This document shows positions 21,749 through 31,331 of a DNA stretch of 64,000 nucleotides, piece by piece. The DNA comes from Flavobacterium sp. 20NA77.7. GTDB taxonomy: Bacteria; Bacteroidota; Bacteroidia; Flavobacteriales; Flavobacteriaceae. Every line of letters starts with the position of its first letter. Within the stretch, counting starts at the first letter, position 1. Below the pieces are notes generated by a model. The model saw only the letters and a program-made list of their open reading frames with translations. It was not told the origin of the DNA and did not search any database. Both the position numbers and the translations under genes were made by a program. The stretch lies in the NCBI RefSeq assembly GCF_031326205.1, contig NZ_CP133721.1:496001-560000 (forward strand), written 5' to 3'.

Positions 21749-24700
21749 TTAGTTTTTAATTAAACGTTGTGATTTACTATTTTCACCTTGTTTAACAACT
21801 ACATTATAAATACCGCTTGGTAAATTAGAACCTATGTTAATTGAATTTAGATCTTCTTTCTTAACTATTTTAGTTTCAATAGTTCTTCCTTGAATATCAT
21901 AAATACTAATCTCAATAGCGTTACCACTATCAGATACAATATTAACAGAGAATGCATCAACAGTAGGATTTGGATATAATATTACATTATAATTTATTAC
22001 TGTTTCTTTTCCTTTGTTTTCATCATTTTGTCTATTAATAACATAATTACATTCATTAACTACAAACGTTGATGAAGTTAGAGTTGTACCATTATTTAAA
22101 GTAACTGTAACAGAATAATTACCTGGTTGATTTACAGAAATAATTGGGTTTGTAGATCCATTTGACCATAAATAACTAACAACATTATTGTTGTTTAATA
22201 AAGATAGGGTAGTAGATGAACCATTACAAATCTCATGATTACCAACAATAACTGCACTTGAATTAGCACAATCATAGTAATTTAAATTAATGTCGTCAAT
22301 TAAATTACCAGCTCCAGGACTATTACCTGTCAATCCTTCAATTTTTACCCTTACTTTAGTTTGGTTTACAGCACTTGTATAATTAGCTGTGATTTTTTTC
22401 CAAACATTGTAAGTAGCAGTAGAATTAAATGAGTAAATATTAGTATTAGTAATAGGATCGTAAAGAGTAACTTTAATAGATTCAGTAGAAGTTGTACGTC
22501 CTCTAAACATGAAACTCAATTGTAGTGTTTTATTAGTTAATACAGTTACATCTTGATAGATTTTACCATAAGTACTTCCATTTAATTCAATATATTGACT
22601 TCCGTTTGGTATTGGAATATTCAATACGTTTTTATGTACTTCAATTTTATTTCCATCAACTAAGTTAGTCCAATTTGGAACTGAAACTGTATTCCAAGAA
22701 GTTGTTATTGCAGGGTTCTCAAAAGATCCATTAGTTAAAAGGTTATTTGAACTTGGACAATAACCAGGTGTGCATGCAGAAGTATTCACGATAATTTGTT
22801 TTACTACACTACAACCATTAGGATTTGAAATAGTTACAGAATAAGTGCCTGAATTTGTTACAGTGATTGAAGCTGTTGTAGCTCCTGTATTCCACAGGTA
22901 AGAAGTACCACCAGTAGCGGTTAATACACTAGAAGTTCCTGAACAAAACGCAGTAGTTCCATTAATTGTAGCGCTTGTTAAGAAGTCAGCAACTACAAAC
23001 GGATCAGAAATACTGCTTGTTCCATTAGCAAAAGTAACCTTAACATAATAACTACCTGCTTGACTAACTGTAATTGTAGGAGTTGTAGCTCCTGTAGACC
23101 ATAAGTAGCTTACCGCATTAAGTGTATTTGTTACGCTTAAAGTTGAAGAAGCTGCACTAGTACAAATATAATTTGAACCTGTAATTGCAACTCTATTTGG
23201 GCCACAATCTTTATAGTTTAAGATTACATTGTCTAAGTAGTTTCCGCTACCTGGGAACATTGATGCAATTGTTTGTAATCTTACTCTAACCGAAGTTTGA
23301 TTAGGACCAGTCACATAGCTGCCTGTTACTTTTTTCCAAACACCATAAACAGCTGTTACGTCAAATGTATATACGTTGCTATTGTCTGTTGGATCAGAAA
23401 GAGTAACGCGTAATTTTTCTACACCTACAGCACTTTCTCTTGCTCTATGCATAAAGCTTAGGTCCAGTGATTTGTTTGGTAATACAGCAACATCTTGGTG
23501 AATGTTTCCTCGGTTATTTGCATTTAATTCAATAAATTGGATACCGTCTGATGGAGCTGTCCAACATCCAACACAATATAAATTAGCTCCCATGATTTCA
23601 ACTTTATTTCCATCGGCTGCATTTGTCCAATAAGGCATTTGTTCGAATCCATAATAACCATATTTTGATGGATTTTCAAATGAACCATTTTGTAATAAAT
23701 TGTTAGTTGAAGGACAAGCAGGAGTGCAATTATTTGCATTTATTGCTAATGAAGCAGTTGCTTGACAACCATTGCTATTTGTAACTGTTACAGAATATGT
23801 TCCACTAACTGCAACAGAAATTGTAGCGGTTGTAGCACCTGTATTCCATAAATAAGAAGCTCCATTTGAAGCAGATAGCGTAGTAGTTTCTCCAAAGCAG
23901 AAAGAATTCCCTTTTGAAGAGGTAATTGACGCTGTAAAAGCGGCAGGTTCAGTTAATGTTACAGTAGTAGAAGTTGTACAACCATGAGCATCAACAATTG
24001 TGAATTCATGTGTTCCTGCTGTTAAACCTGTTTGCGCAGGAGTAATTGTATAAGGTGCAGTTCCTCCTACTACATCAATTTCAACACTTGTTGTTCCACC
24101 GTTACATAAAATTGTTCCAGCGTTAACTGTAACAAATAAAGATTTTGGCTGTGGAATATCTATTGTAGCCGTAGCTGTACATCCATTAGCATCTGTAACT
24201 GTAAAGTCATGTAATCCAGCAGATAATCCAGCTTGTTCAGGTGAAATTGTGTATGGTGCTGTTCCCCCTACAGGTGTTACTACAACATCGGTTACACCAC
24301 CATTACAAGCAATTGTACCTGTAGTTGTTGTTAAACTTAAAACAGCTGGTTCAGTAATTGTAACTGAAACTGTAGCTGTACATCCGTTAGCATCAGTAAC
24401 AGTAAAACTGTGTGTGCCAGCTGCTAAACCTGTTTGAGCAGGAGAAATTGTATAGGGTGCTGTTCCACCATTAGCAGAAACAGTAACATCAGTTGTTCCA
24501 CCATTACAAGTAATAGTTCCAGCAGTTGCAGAAGCTGTTAATGTATCAGGTTCAGTAATTGTAACTGAAACTGTAGTTGTACATCCATTAGCATCAACAA
24601 TTGTAAATTCATGTGCTCCAGCTGCTAAACCTGTTTGAGCAGGAGAAACTGTATATGGCGCTGTTCCACCAGTAGCAGAAACAGTAACATCAGTTGTTCC

Positions 24701-27700
24701 ACCATTACAAGTAATAGTTCCAGCAGTTGCAGAAGCTGTTAAAGCTGTTCCTGTTACATCCCACGCACAAGTAGTTGTATTAAACGTTGCTGTTTCATAA
24801 CAAGCTAATGTTGGTTGCTCAGGTTGTGTTCCTGTTACGTCCCATCCACAAGTAGTTGTATTAAACGTTGCTGTTTCATAACAAGCTAAAGTAGGTTGAG
24901 CAGGTTGAGTTCCTGTTACGTCCCACGCACAAGTAGATGTGTTAAACGTTGCTGTTTCATAACAAGCTAAAGTAGGTTGAGCAGGTTGTGTTCCTGTTAC
25001 GTCCCACGCACAAGTAGATGTGTTAAACGTTGCCGTTTCATAACAAGCTAAAGTAGGTTGAGCAGGTTGAGTTCCTGTTACATCCCACGCACAAGTAGAT
25101 GTGTTAAACGTTGCTGTTTCATAACAAGCTAAAGTAGGTTGAGCAGGTTGAGTTCCTGTTACATCCCACGCACAAGTAGTTGTATTAAACGTTGCTGTTT
25201 CATAACAAGCTAAAGTAGGTTGAGCAGGTTGTGTTCCTGTTACATCCCACGCACAAGTAGATGTGTTAAACGTTGCTGTTTGATAACATGCTAAAGTAGG
25301 TTGAGCAGGTTGAGTTCCAGTTACGTCCCACGCACAAGTAGATGTGTTAAACGTTGCTGTTTCATAACAAGCTAATGTTGGTTGCTCAGGTTGTGTTCCT
25401 GTTACGTCCCATGCACAAGTAGATGTATTAAACGTTGCTGTTTCATAACAAGCTAAAGTAGGTTGAGCAGGTTGTGTTCCTGTTACGTCCCACGCACAAG
25501 TAGATGTGTTAAACGTTGCCGTTTCATAACAAGCTAAAGTAGGTTGAGCAGGTTGAGTTCCTGTTACATCCCACGCACAAGTAGATGTGTTAAACGTTGC
25601 TGTTTCATAACAAGCTAAAGTAGGTTGAGCAGGTTGAGTTCCTGTTACATCCCATGCACAAGTAGCTGTGTTGAACGTTGCTGTTTGATAACATGCTAAA
25701 GTAGGTTGTGCTGGTTGCGTTCCAGTTACTTCCCAAGTACATGTAGCAGCATTTAACGTTGCCGTTTGATAACATGCAATTGTAGGTTGAGCTGGCGCTG
25801 CAGTTATTTTAATTGTACTTGTTGTAGTACAAGTTGGATATGAAGTATTAGGGGTATAAGTAATAGTATACGTTCCAGCCGTAGATGTCGATGGATCAAT
25901 TTCACCTGTAGTAGCATCAATTGTTAATCCTGATGCACTTGTGAAAGTTCCTCCTGCAGGGCTAAATGTAGGTGTAACAGCTGCACTTGCAGAACATACT
26001 TCTGTGTTTGGATATGATAAACTTGGGTTGCACGTATAACAACCACTTAACGTAAGTACCATTGTACAAGTAGTGTTTGGACTGTTTGGACTTTGGTCAC
26101 TTACAGTAAAGGTAATAGTGTGATTTCCATTTCCTAAAGTACTTAATGACGTTCCAGGAGCTGGAGATTGCGTAATAGTGAAATCACAATCGTCAAAAGC
26201 AGCAATTAACGGTCGGTAATCAGGTAAAGTACCTGAACAAGAAGACAACGTTTGATTTGGTGCACAAGCAGTAATTACTGGCGCATTGGCTTCAGTAGCA
26301 CAGTTTACTGCAATTGTACATCCTGCAATAGTTGTACCACAACTTGCTGTTGCATCTGAAGTTGCTACTGCTGAATTACTTCCAGTAGTTAATGTTCCTG
26401 ATAAAGAAAAGTTATTACCTGTAACTCCATCGCGATTAGCTGTTGCAGATGCTCCAGAATTAGTAACAATTACTTTTTGAGTAGTGTTGTTTAAAGTACC
26501 TGATATAAAGATGTTTCTTGCTTTAGAAGCACTAAGATTTGTTAAGTCATTAGCAAATTTACAGTTATTAATAGTTAATAACATAGCTCCGCTAGGTTGT
26601 ACATAAAAATCTAAACCATTGTCAAAATTTAGAGCTGGCATATTTGAATTATCAAATAAACACGTATCAAATGTAAAAGTACCTGAAGTTCCTCTTAAAG
26701 AAAATGCAGCACCATCATTTGATGTATTAGTACTTGATTCACATAAATACCCGGTTGGATTTGTAGTAGCACAAAAGAAAGCCCCTTGAAATTTACAATT
26801 GGTAAAACTAGCAATTAGGTTTGTATCTGTACTTACAGCATAATAATGACCACCACCATTTGTACTACTTGATGAATCACCTTGAATGTAATTTCTGTTA
26901 AAACACGAGTTAGTTACGTATAATTTTCCTTGGTTTTGCGCAATGGCACCTCCGGCACGAGCCGAGTTTCCATCAAAAGAAGTGTTGTCTACAGTTACTA
27001 CAGAAGTAGTTCCAGAGATTTCAATTGCTCCTCCTTTACCATCTGCATCACGCGATTGTGAAAATGCAGAATTTTTAACTTCTAAAGTACAAGAGTTTAC
27101 TTTAATAGCTCCCCCCGAAGCACCATTAAATCCTGAACAACTGAAAAATAATCCGTCAAATGTAGAGCTAGATCCACTAGATAAATAAATACTTTCTCCA
27201 GTTCCACTTGATCCGTAATTCTTTTTCATTACTACATTAGTAAGTTTAAAACCGGTAACGTTTGCATTGACTAACAAGGCTTGTCCATTTCCTGTTGCAA
27301 GGAAAAAGTCATACAACTGTAAGTTTTGAATACTCACGTTGTTTGCTGCAATTGTAGCAAAACGATCATCAGTGTGGCTGGTAAAAATAGTATTTCCAGT
27401 TCCTGCGCCAATAATAGTAATGGCTTTATTTAATGTTAAGGATTTGTTACCTGTGCCTGTAAAAGTTCCTTTGTCGACATAAATAATGTCTCCAGAAGCC
27501 GCAGCTGTATATGCAGCGCCTAAAGTTAATTTTGGTGCACTAGCAGATGTTCCTGCATTGGCATTGTTACCGATTGCGGTAGTATAAATGTCTCCACTCG
27601 TGGAGTTGTCATTTACATACCACTTGGTCTGGGCTTGGAGCGTGACGCTCGCAAGCATTAGGAAAAACAAATACTTTGTTTTCCTAATCGTGTCCTTAAG

Positions 27701-27721
27701 ACTAGTAAAAAATTGATTCAT
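21749..27721 (-). CDS. Giant beta-helix / SprB-repeat surface protein with T9SS type A sorting domain
   Basis: The ATG at 27721 gives about 1990 residues and a better signal peptide (MNQFFTSLKDTIRKTKYLFF, ending TLQAQ) than the ATG at 27745. Domains in order: right-handed beta-helix (about 35-480; WYVNDNSTSGD, IIYVDKGTFTG, GGAIEISG); HYR-like and Ig-like modules; thirteen 27-residue Cys-pair repeats; four SprB-type repeats of 67 residues (ITCNGGTTDVTVSA, DANGCT); and two jelly-roll, carbohydrate-binding-like domains that start NLLxNGSFENP, separated by Ig-like SYLWNTGATT modules. The last 75 residues are a T9SS type A signal (YPNPTVDAFSVNI, IYDIQGR, LPSGIYNVVVKQG, QRLIKN). It is therefore secreted and attached to the surface. 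Adhesion or glycan binding is inferred. Unlike the type B adhesin it needs no SprF partner. Confidence 0.92.
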   Translation of the reverse strand: MNQFFTSLKDTIRKTKYLFFLMLASVTLQAQTKWYVNDNSTSGDIYTTAIGNNANAGTSASAPKLTLGAAYTAAASGDIIYVDKGTFTGTGNKSLTLNKAITIIGAGTGNTIFTSHTDDRFATIAANNVSIQNLQLYDFFLATGNGQALLVNANVTGFKLTNVVMKKNYGSSGTGESIYLSSGSSSTFDGLFFSCSGFNGASGGAIKVNSCTLEVKNSAFSQSRDADGKGGAIEISGTTSVVTVDNTSFDGNSARAGGAIAQNQGKLYVTNSCFNRNYIQGDSSSSTNGGGHYYAVSTDTNLIASFTNCKFQGAFFCATTNPTGYLCESSTNTSNDGAAFSLRGTSGTFTFDTCLFDNSNMPALNFDNGLDFYVQPSGAMLLTINNCKFANDLTNLSASKARNIFISGTLNNTTQKVIVTNSGASATANRDGVTGNNFSLSGTLTTGSNSAVATSDATASCGTTIAGCTIAVNCATEANAPVITACAPNQTLSSCSGTLPDYRPLIAAFDDCDFTITQSPAPGTSLSTLGNGNHTITFTVSDQSPNSPNTTCTMVLTLSGCYTCNPSLSYPNTEVCSASAAVTPTFSPAGGTFTSASGLTIDATTGEIDPSTSTAGTYTITYTPNTSYPTCTTTSTIKITAAPAQPTIACYQTATLNAATCTWEVTGTQPAQPTLACYQTATFNTATCAWDVTGTQPAQPTLACYETATFNTSTCAWDVTGTQPAQPTLACYETATFNTSTCAWDVTGTQPAQPTLACYETATFNTSTCAWDVTGTQPEQPTLACYETATFNTSTCAWDVTGTQPAQPTLACYQTATFNTSTCAWDVTGTQPAQPTLACYETATFNTTTCAWDVTGTQPAQPTLACYETATFNTSTCAWDVTGTQPAQPTLACYETATFNTSTCAWDVTGTQPAQPTLACYETATFNTSTCAWDVTGTQPAQPTLACYETATFNTTTCGWDVTGTQPEQPTLACYETATFNTTTCAWDVTGTALTASATAGTITCNGGTTDVTVSATGGTAPYTVSPAQTGLAAGAHEFTIVDANGCTTTVSVTITEPDTLTASATAGTITCNGGTTDVTVSANGGTAPYTISPAQTGLAAGTHSFTVTDANGCTATVSVTITEPAVLSLTTTTGTIACNGGVTDVVVTPVGGTAPYTISPEQAGLSAGLHDFTVTDANGCTATATIDIPQPKSLFVTVNAGTILCNGGTTSVEIDVVGGTAPYTITPAQTGLTAGTHEFTIVDAHGCTTSTTVTLTEPAAFTASITSSKGNSFCFGETTTLSASNGASYLWNTGATTATISVAVSGTYSVTVTNSNGCQATASLAINANNCTPACPSTNNLLQNGSFENPSKYGYYGFEQMPYWTNAADGNKVEIMGANLYCVGCWTAPSDGIQFIELNANNRGNIHQDVAVLPNKSLDLSFMHRARESAVGVEKLRVTLSDPTDNSNVYTFDVTAVYGVWKKVTGSYVTGPNQTSVRVRLQTIASMFPGSGNYLDNVILNYKDCGPNRVAITGSNYICTSAASSTLSVTNTLNAVSYLWSTGATTPTITVSQAGSYYVKVTFANGTSSISDPFVVADFLTSATINGTTAFCSGTSSVLTATGGTSYLWNTGATTASITVTNSGTYSVTISNPNGCSVVKQIIVNTSACTPGYCPSSNNLLTNGSFENPAITTSWNTVSVPNWTNLVDGNKIEVHKNVLNIPIPNGSQYIELNGSTYGKIYQDVTVLTNKTLQLSFMFRGRTTSTESIKVTLYDPITNTNIYSFNSTATYNVWKKITANYTSAVNQTKVRVKIEGLTGNSPGAGNLIDDINLNYYDCANSSAVIVGNHEICNGSSTTLSLLNNNNVVSYLWSNGSTNPIISVNQPGNYSVTVTLNNGTTLTSSTFVVNECNYVINRQNDENKGKETVINYNVILYPNPTVDAFSVNIVSDSGNAIEISIYDIQGRTIETKIVKKEDLNSINIGSNLPSGIYNVVVKQGENSKSQRLIKN
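23939..24742 (-). repeat. Four SprB-type 67-residue repeats
   Basis: Four tandem 201-bp units encode the SprB repeat pattern: xTxxxGTIxCNGGxT, GGTAPYTxxPxQ, AGxHxFTxxDAxGCT and a closing xEP or QP. Units 1 and 2 are most alike; units 3 and 4 diverge. They directly follow the 81-bp array. Confidence 0.9.
24743..25795 (-). repeat. Thirteen tandem 81-bp in-frame repeats
   Basis: The span is exactly 13 x 81 bp. Each unit encodes 27 residues built on P(A/E)QPTLACY(E/Q)TATFN with a second half TxTC(A/G)WDVTGTQ. Two Cys per unit are invariant. The first unit (reading along the gene) is the most diverged (TIACYQTATLNAATCTWEV); internal units differ by only a few bases. Confidence 0.96.
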
Positions 27722-28109
27722 ATAATAATTGTTTAAATGTTTCAAAAGTTGAATTTTTTTATTTGTTTTAAGGCGAATAATGACTATTTATTTAGTTGTG
27801 CGCGAAAGTAATTTGGATATTGTGTAATTGTTAAATATTATTTTTAAAAAATAGTAAGTCAGAATAAGTGCTTAAAAACTTACAATTGCATAATGTATTG
27901 AAAAGTAAGTTATTAAGTGTTTTGCCAAATGTAAAAAATCAATATTCAGAAAAAAATATTTTGTTAAAAAAAGATAAAACATTTTGATGTGTAGTTAAAA
28001 TTCTACAAAAAAAGTATATGTTTTTTTAGGAAGTTAATTTTGAAGTTTGATATATTTGTCAAAGTAAAATTTCAGTTAAAAAAAATAATTGTAATTATCC
28101 TTTACCCAA
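27722..28109. promoter_or_regulatory. Long AT-rich divergent promoter region
   Basis: About 390 bases separate the leftward giant gene from the rightward OmpA-like gene and hold no coding frame or RNA gene that I can see. TATATTTG at 28051-28058 fits the TAnnTTTG -7 box and faces the OmpA-like gene, leaving a leader of about 45 nt. No convincing box was found for the giant gene. Confidence 0.45.
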
Positions 28110-28598
28110 ATGAGAAATTTTTTTATTGTTAGTGTTGCTTTTATTAGCTTTTTTAGTTTTGGTTTTGAAAACTATTCAAGTTCAAGTTGTACCATACATT
28201 TAAAATCGGGAAGTTTTACGAAAGGGACAAAGGATATTAATTCAATTTTTACTTTCAAAGCTGTCTATTTTGATAAAGATAGTTATGAATTAAGAGAAGA
28301 AGCTAAAGCAGAATTGCAAAAAGTTCTTGAAGTAATGAAAGCAAATCCTTCTATAAAAATAGAAGTACGCTCACATACAGATAGTAGAAATTCTGAAGAA
28401 GAAAGTATGAAATTATCTATTCAAAGGTCATATGTTATTGTCAATTGGCTAGTAGCAAATGGAATAGAAGCAAATAGATTAATAGCAAGAGGATTCGGTA
28501 AATCCCAGCTTATAAATACATGTACTGATAGTGTTCCTTGTTCAGAAGAACAACATCAGGAAAATAGAAGAAGTGAGTTTGTTATTTCTGAAATATAA
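28110..28598 (+). CDS. Stand-alone OmpA-family peptidoglycan-binding protein
   Basis: This 162-residue protein has a signal peptide (MRNFFIVSVAFISFFSFG), a short Ser/Cys-containing linker and one OmpA C-terminal domain (about 48-162). Conserved parts include AVYFDKDSYELREEA, VRSHTDSRNSEEES, IQRSYVIVNWLVANGIE and RLIARGFGKSQL. The NRRSEFVI end is that of OmpA/MotB domains. Its closest relative in the window is the C-terminal domain of the PorE-like protein, with many identical blocks. It looks like a detached copy of that domain. It is divergent from the giant type A protein and closed by its own terminator. Binding to peptidoglycan in the periplasm is expected. Confidence 0.88.
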   Translation: MRNFFIVSVAFISFFSFGFENYSSSSCTIHLKSGSFTKGTKDINSIFTFKAVYFDKDSYELREEAKAELQKVLEVMKANPSIKIEVRSHTDSRNSEEESMKLSIQRSYVIVNWLVANGIEANRLIARGFGKSQLINTCTDSVPCSEEQHQENRRSEFVISEI

Positions 28599-28686
28599 AA
28601 ATAGAGATTTGGGGAAATACTCTATTGATGCTTGTAAAACTTCACTCATTTAATGACAATTATTTCTACAATTGTAACAAGCATCT

Positions 28687-28726
28687 AAAAAAGGGATAGG
28701 ATATTTAATCCGATTCCCTTTTTTTT
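28687..28726 (+). terminator. Intrinsic terminator after the OmpA-like gene
   Basis: GGGATAGGAT and ATCCGATTCCC form a stem with one mismatch and one bulge, flanked by an A-run and followed by eight or more T's. Confidence 0.75.
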
Positions 28727-28742
28727 ATTTATAACGATTAAA

Positions 28743-28772
28743 TTGTACTTCGCTAAAGAAGTTTTACCTTTG
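28743..28772 (+). promoter_or_regulatory. era promoter
   Basis: TTG at 28743-28745 and TACCTTTG at 28765-28772 are separated by exactly 19 bp, a textbook Bacteroidota -33/-7 pair 13 bp before the era ATG. Confidence 0.75.
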
Positions 28773-28785
28773 TAAAAAAATATTC

Positions 28786-29670
28786 ATGATGCATAAAGCA
28801 GGTTTTGTAAATATAATCGGAAATCCAAACGTAGGTAAATCAACTTTGATGAATGCTATGGTAGGCGAACGTTTGTCTATTATCACAAGTAAAGCACAAA
28901 CAACACGTCATCGTATTTTTGGTATTGTAAATGATGAAAATTACCAAATCGTGTTTTCGGATACACCAGGAATTATCAAACCTGCTTACGAGTTGCAAAG
29001 TTCTATGATGGATTTTGTTAAAACTGCCTTTACGGATGCAGATATTTTAATTTATATGGTTGAAATAGGCGAAAAAGAACTTAAAGATGAAGCTTTTTTT
29101 ACCAAAATTATCCATGCAAAAATTCCAGTGTTACTTCTTTTAAATAAAATTGACAAATCGAATCAGGAATTGTTAGAATCTCAAGTAGCACTTTGGAAAG
29201 AAAAAGTACCTAATGCAGAGATATTTCCCATTTCGGCATTAGAAAATTTTAATGTAGAAGAAGTTTTAAATCGAATTTTAGAATTATTACCTGTTTCACC
29301 TCCTTTTTATCCAAAAGATCAATTGACAGATAAAACCGAACGTTTTTTTGTTAATGAAACCATTAGAGAAAAAATTTTATTAAATTACGATAAGGAGATT
29401 CCGTATGCTGTGGAAGTTGAAACAGAAGAATTTAAAGAGGAAGAAACTATAATTAAAATAAAAAGTGTCATTATGGTCGAAAGAGAAACTCAAAAGGGAA
29501 TCATCATAGGTCATAAAGGAAGTGCTTTAAAAAAAGTAGGTATGCAAGCACGTGCCGATTTAGAGCAGTTTTTTGCCAAACAAATTCATATTGAAATTTT
29601 TGTAAAAGTAAATAAAGATTGGCGAAATAGTTCGTTTCAACTAAGACGATTTGGTTACAATCAAAAATAA
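28786..29670 (+). CDS. era: GTPase Era, ribosome biogenesis
   Basis: This 294-residue protein is close to the usual 300 of Era. The N-terminal GTPase domain has G1 GNPNVGKST (from residue 11), G3 DTPG, G4 NKID and G5 SAL. The C-terminal KH RNA-binding domain carries VERETQKGIIIGHKGSALKK. Era binds the 3' end of 16S rRNA and helps assemble the small subunit. An ATG directly after the first (28789) could also serve. It has its own promoter and stands just upstream of der, another ribosome-assembly GTPase, but 236 bp and a second promoter separate them. Confidence 0.97.
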   Translation: MMHKAGFVNIIGNPNVGKSTLMNAMVGERLSIITSKAQTTRHRIFGIVNDENYQIVFSDTPGIIKPAYELQSSMMDFVKTAFTDADILIYMVEIGEKELKDEAFFTKIIHAKIPVLLLLNKIDKSNQELLESQVALWKEKVPNAEIFPISALENFNVEEVLNRILELLPVSPPFYPKDQLTDKTERFFVNETIREKILLNYDKEIPYAVEVETEEFKEEETIIKIKSVIMVERETQKGIIIGHKGSALKKVGMQARADLEQFFAKQIHIEIFVKVNKDWRNSSFQLRRFGYNQK

Positions 29671-29857
29671 GTAATTCTTTTTTCTTCAAGCGCTAGGGTT
29701 AAATGAGGATACCACTATTCATGTTTAATTCCAAAAACTGTTAGTTGAATATGATTTCCTCGAATTTTCATTAGATAATCATAAACGAAGTATTATGTCG
29801 GAATGGGTCTCTATGGTACGTTCGGTTAAAATAGTTACGTCTAATGTACTAAAAATA

Positions 29858-29887
29858 TTGATAATACGGGATTAAATAGTAACTTTG
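29858..29887 (+). promoter_or_regulatory. der promoter
   Basis: TTG at 29858-29860 and TAACTTTG at 29880-29887 have the ideal 19-bp spacer and sit 19 bp before the der ATG. Confidence 0.75.
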
Positions 29888-29906
29888 TACACAAGTTTAG
29901 AATAAT

Positions 29907-31217
29907 ATGAATAATATAGTTGCCATTGTTGGAAGGCCTAATGTAGGAAAATCTACTTTTTTTAATCGTTTAATACAACGAAGAGACGCTATTGTGGACT
30001 CAGTTAGTGGTGTTACTCGTGATAGAAATTATGGAAAAAGTGAATGGAATGGAAAAGAGTTTTCTGTCATTGATACGGGAGGATATATTAAGGGCTCTGA
30101 TGATGTTTTTGAAGCTGAAATTAGGAAGCAAGTAGAATTGGCTATTGATGAATGCGATGCTATTATTTTTATGGTCGATGTAGAGGAAGGTATTACGCCA
30201 ATGGATGCAGAAGTTGCCAAATTATTAAGAAAAGTAACTAAACCTGTTTTAATTGCAGTAAATAAGGTAGATAATTCGAAAAGAGTAGCAGATGCAGTTG
30301 AGTTTTATAACTTAGGACTTGGCGAATATTTTACAATTGGCGCAATGAATGGAAGTGGAACAGGAGACTTGTTAGACGAATTGGTAAAAGTATTACCAGA
30401 AATGCCGCCCGTTGTAGAAGAAGAAAATCCGTTACCAAGATTTGCCGTTGTAGGCCGCCCAAACGCAGGTAAATCATCCATTATTAATGCGTTAATTGGT
30501 GAGGATAGATTTGTAGTTACAGATATTGCTGGAACAACAAGAGATGCTATTGATACTACATACAACCGTTTTGGATTTGAATTTAATTTAGTTGATACTG
30601 CAGGAATAAGAAGAAAAGCCAAAGTAAAAGAAGATTTGGAATTTTACTCGGTAATGCGTTCAGTTCGTGCTATCGAGCATAGTGATGTATGTATCTTGGT
30701 TATTGATGCAACAAGAGGATTTGAAAGCCAGGATCAAAATATTTTTTGGTTAGCAGAAAAAAATAGAAAAGGAATTATAATCTTAGTTAATAAATGGGAT
30801 TTAGTAGAAAAAGATACCATGACAGCTAGAGATTATGAACGTAAAATTAGAGAAGAAATAGCACCTTTTACTGATGTGCCTATTCTATTTGTATCCGCTA
30901 AAGAAAAACAACGTTTGTTAAAAGCCTTAGAGGCAGCTGTAGAGGTTTTTGAAAATAGAAAACAGCGGGTTGCTACATCAAAATTCAATGAATTAATGTT
31001 GCCTATTATAGAAGCTTATCCGCCTCCAGCATTAAAAGGAAAATATGTAAAAATAAAATATTGTATGCAATTGCCTACACCTGTGCCACAGTTTGTATTT
31101 TTTGCAAATTTGCCACAATATGTAAAAGAACCGTATAAGCGTTTTATAGAAAATAAACTGAGAGAACATTACAATTTTAGTGGTGTACCCATTGATATTT
31201 ACTTTAGACAGAAATAA
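29907..31217 (+). CDS. der: GTPase Der (EngA), 50S ribosome assembly
   Basis: This 436-residue protein has the tandem GTPase domains unique to Der. Domain 1 has [13 protein letters not shown] and NKVD; domain 2 has [17 protein letters not shown] and SAK. A C-terminal KH-like domain follows ([36 protein letters not shown]). Length and motifs are standard. It acts in late 50S assembly. The gene is monocistronic, between its own promoter and a strong terminator. Confidence 0.98.
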   Translation: MNNIVAIVGRPNVGKSTFFNRLIQRRDAIVDSVSGVTRDRNYGKSEWNGKEFSVIDTGGYIKGSDDVFEAEIRKQVELAIDECDAIIFMVDVEEGITPMDAEVAKLLRKVTKPVLIAVNKVDNSKRVADAVEFYNLGLGEYFTIGAMNGSGTGDLLDELVKVLPEMPPVVEEENPLPRFAVVGRPNAGKSSIINALIGEDRFVVTDIAGTTRDAIDTTYNRFGFEFNLVDTAGIRRKAKVKEDLEFYSVMRSVRAIEHSDVCILVIDATRGFESQDQNIFWLAEKNRKGIIILVNKWDLVEKDTMTARDYERKIREEIAPFTDVPILFVSAKEKQRLLKALEAAVEVFENRKQRVATSKFNELMLPIIEAYPPPALKGKYVKIKYCMQLPTPVPQFVFFANLPQYVKEPYKRFIENKLREHYNFSGVPIDIYFRQK

Positions 31218-31220
31218 TAT

Positions 31221-31253
31221 AAAAAAACCGATAAGTATTTATCGGTTTTTTTT
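31221..31253. terminator. Bidirectional terminator between der and the TPM operon
   Basis: CCGATAA and TTATCGG pair across a GTAT loop, with seven A's on the left and eight T's on the right. Confidence 0.92.
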
Positions 31254-31331
31254 GTATTAGAACCCCTCAAGGTTTTATTTTTTTAAAAGTTTATAAACTG
31301 AACACTAAAAACTGCCAACTGATTACTAAAG

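Noticed and set aside
24743..25795. Regular 81-bp repeats as a possible CRISPR array
   Set aside because: There are no unique spacers; the whole unit is repeated, stays in frame and lies inside a coding sequence with signal peptide and sorting domain.
29671..29906. A small gene or RNA in the era-der gap
   Set aside because: No frame with a plausible start and no stable stem-loop was found apart from the der promoter.
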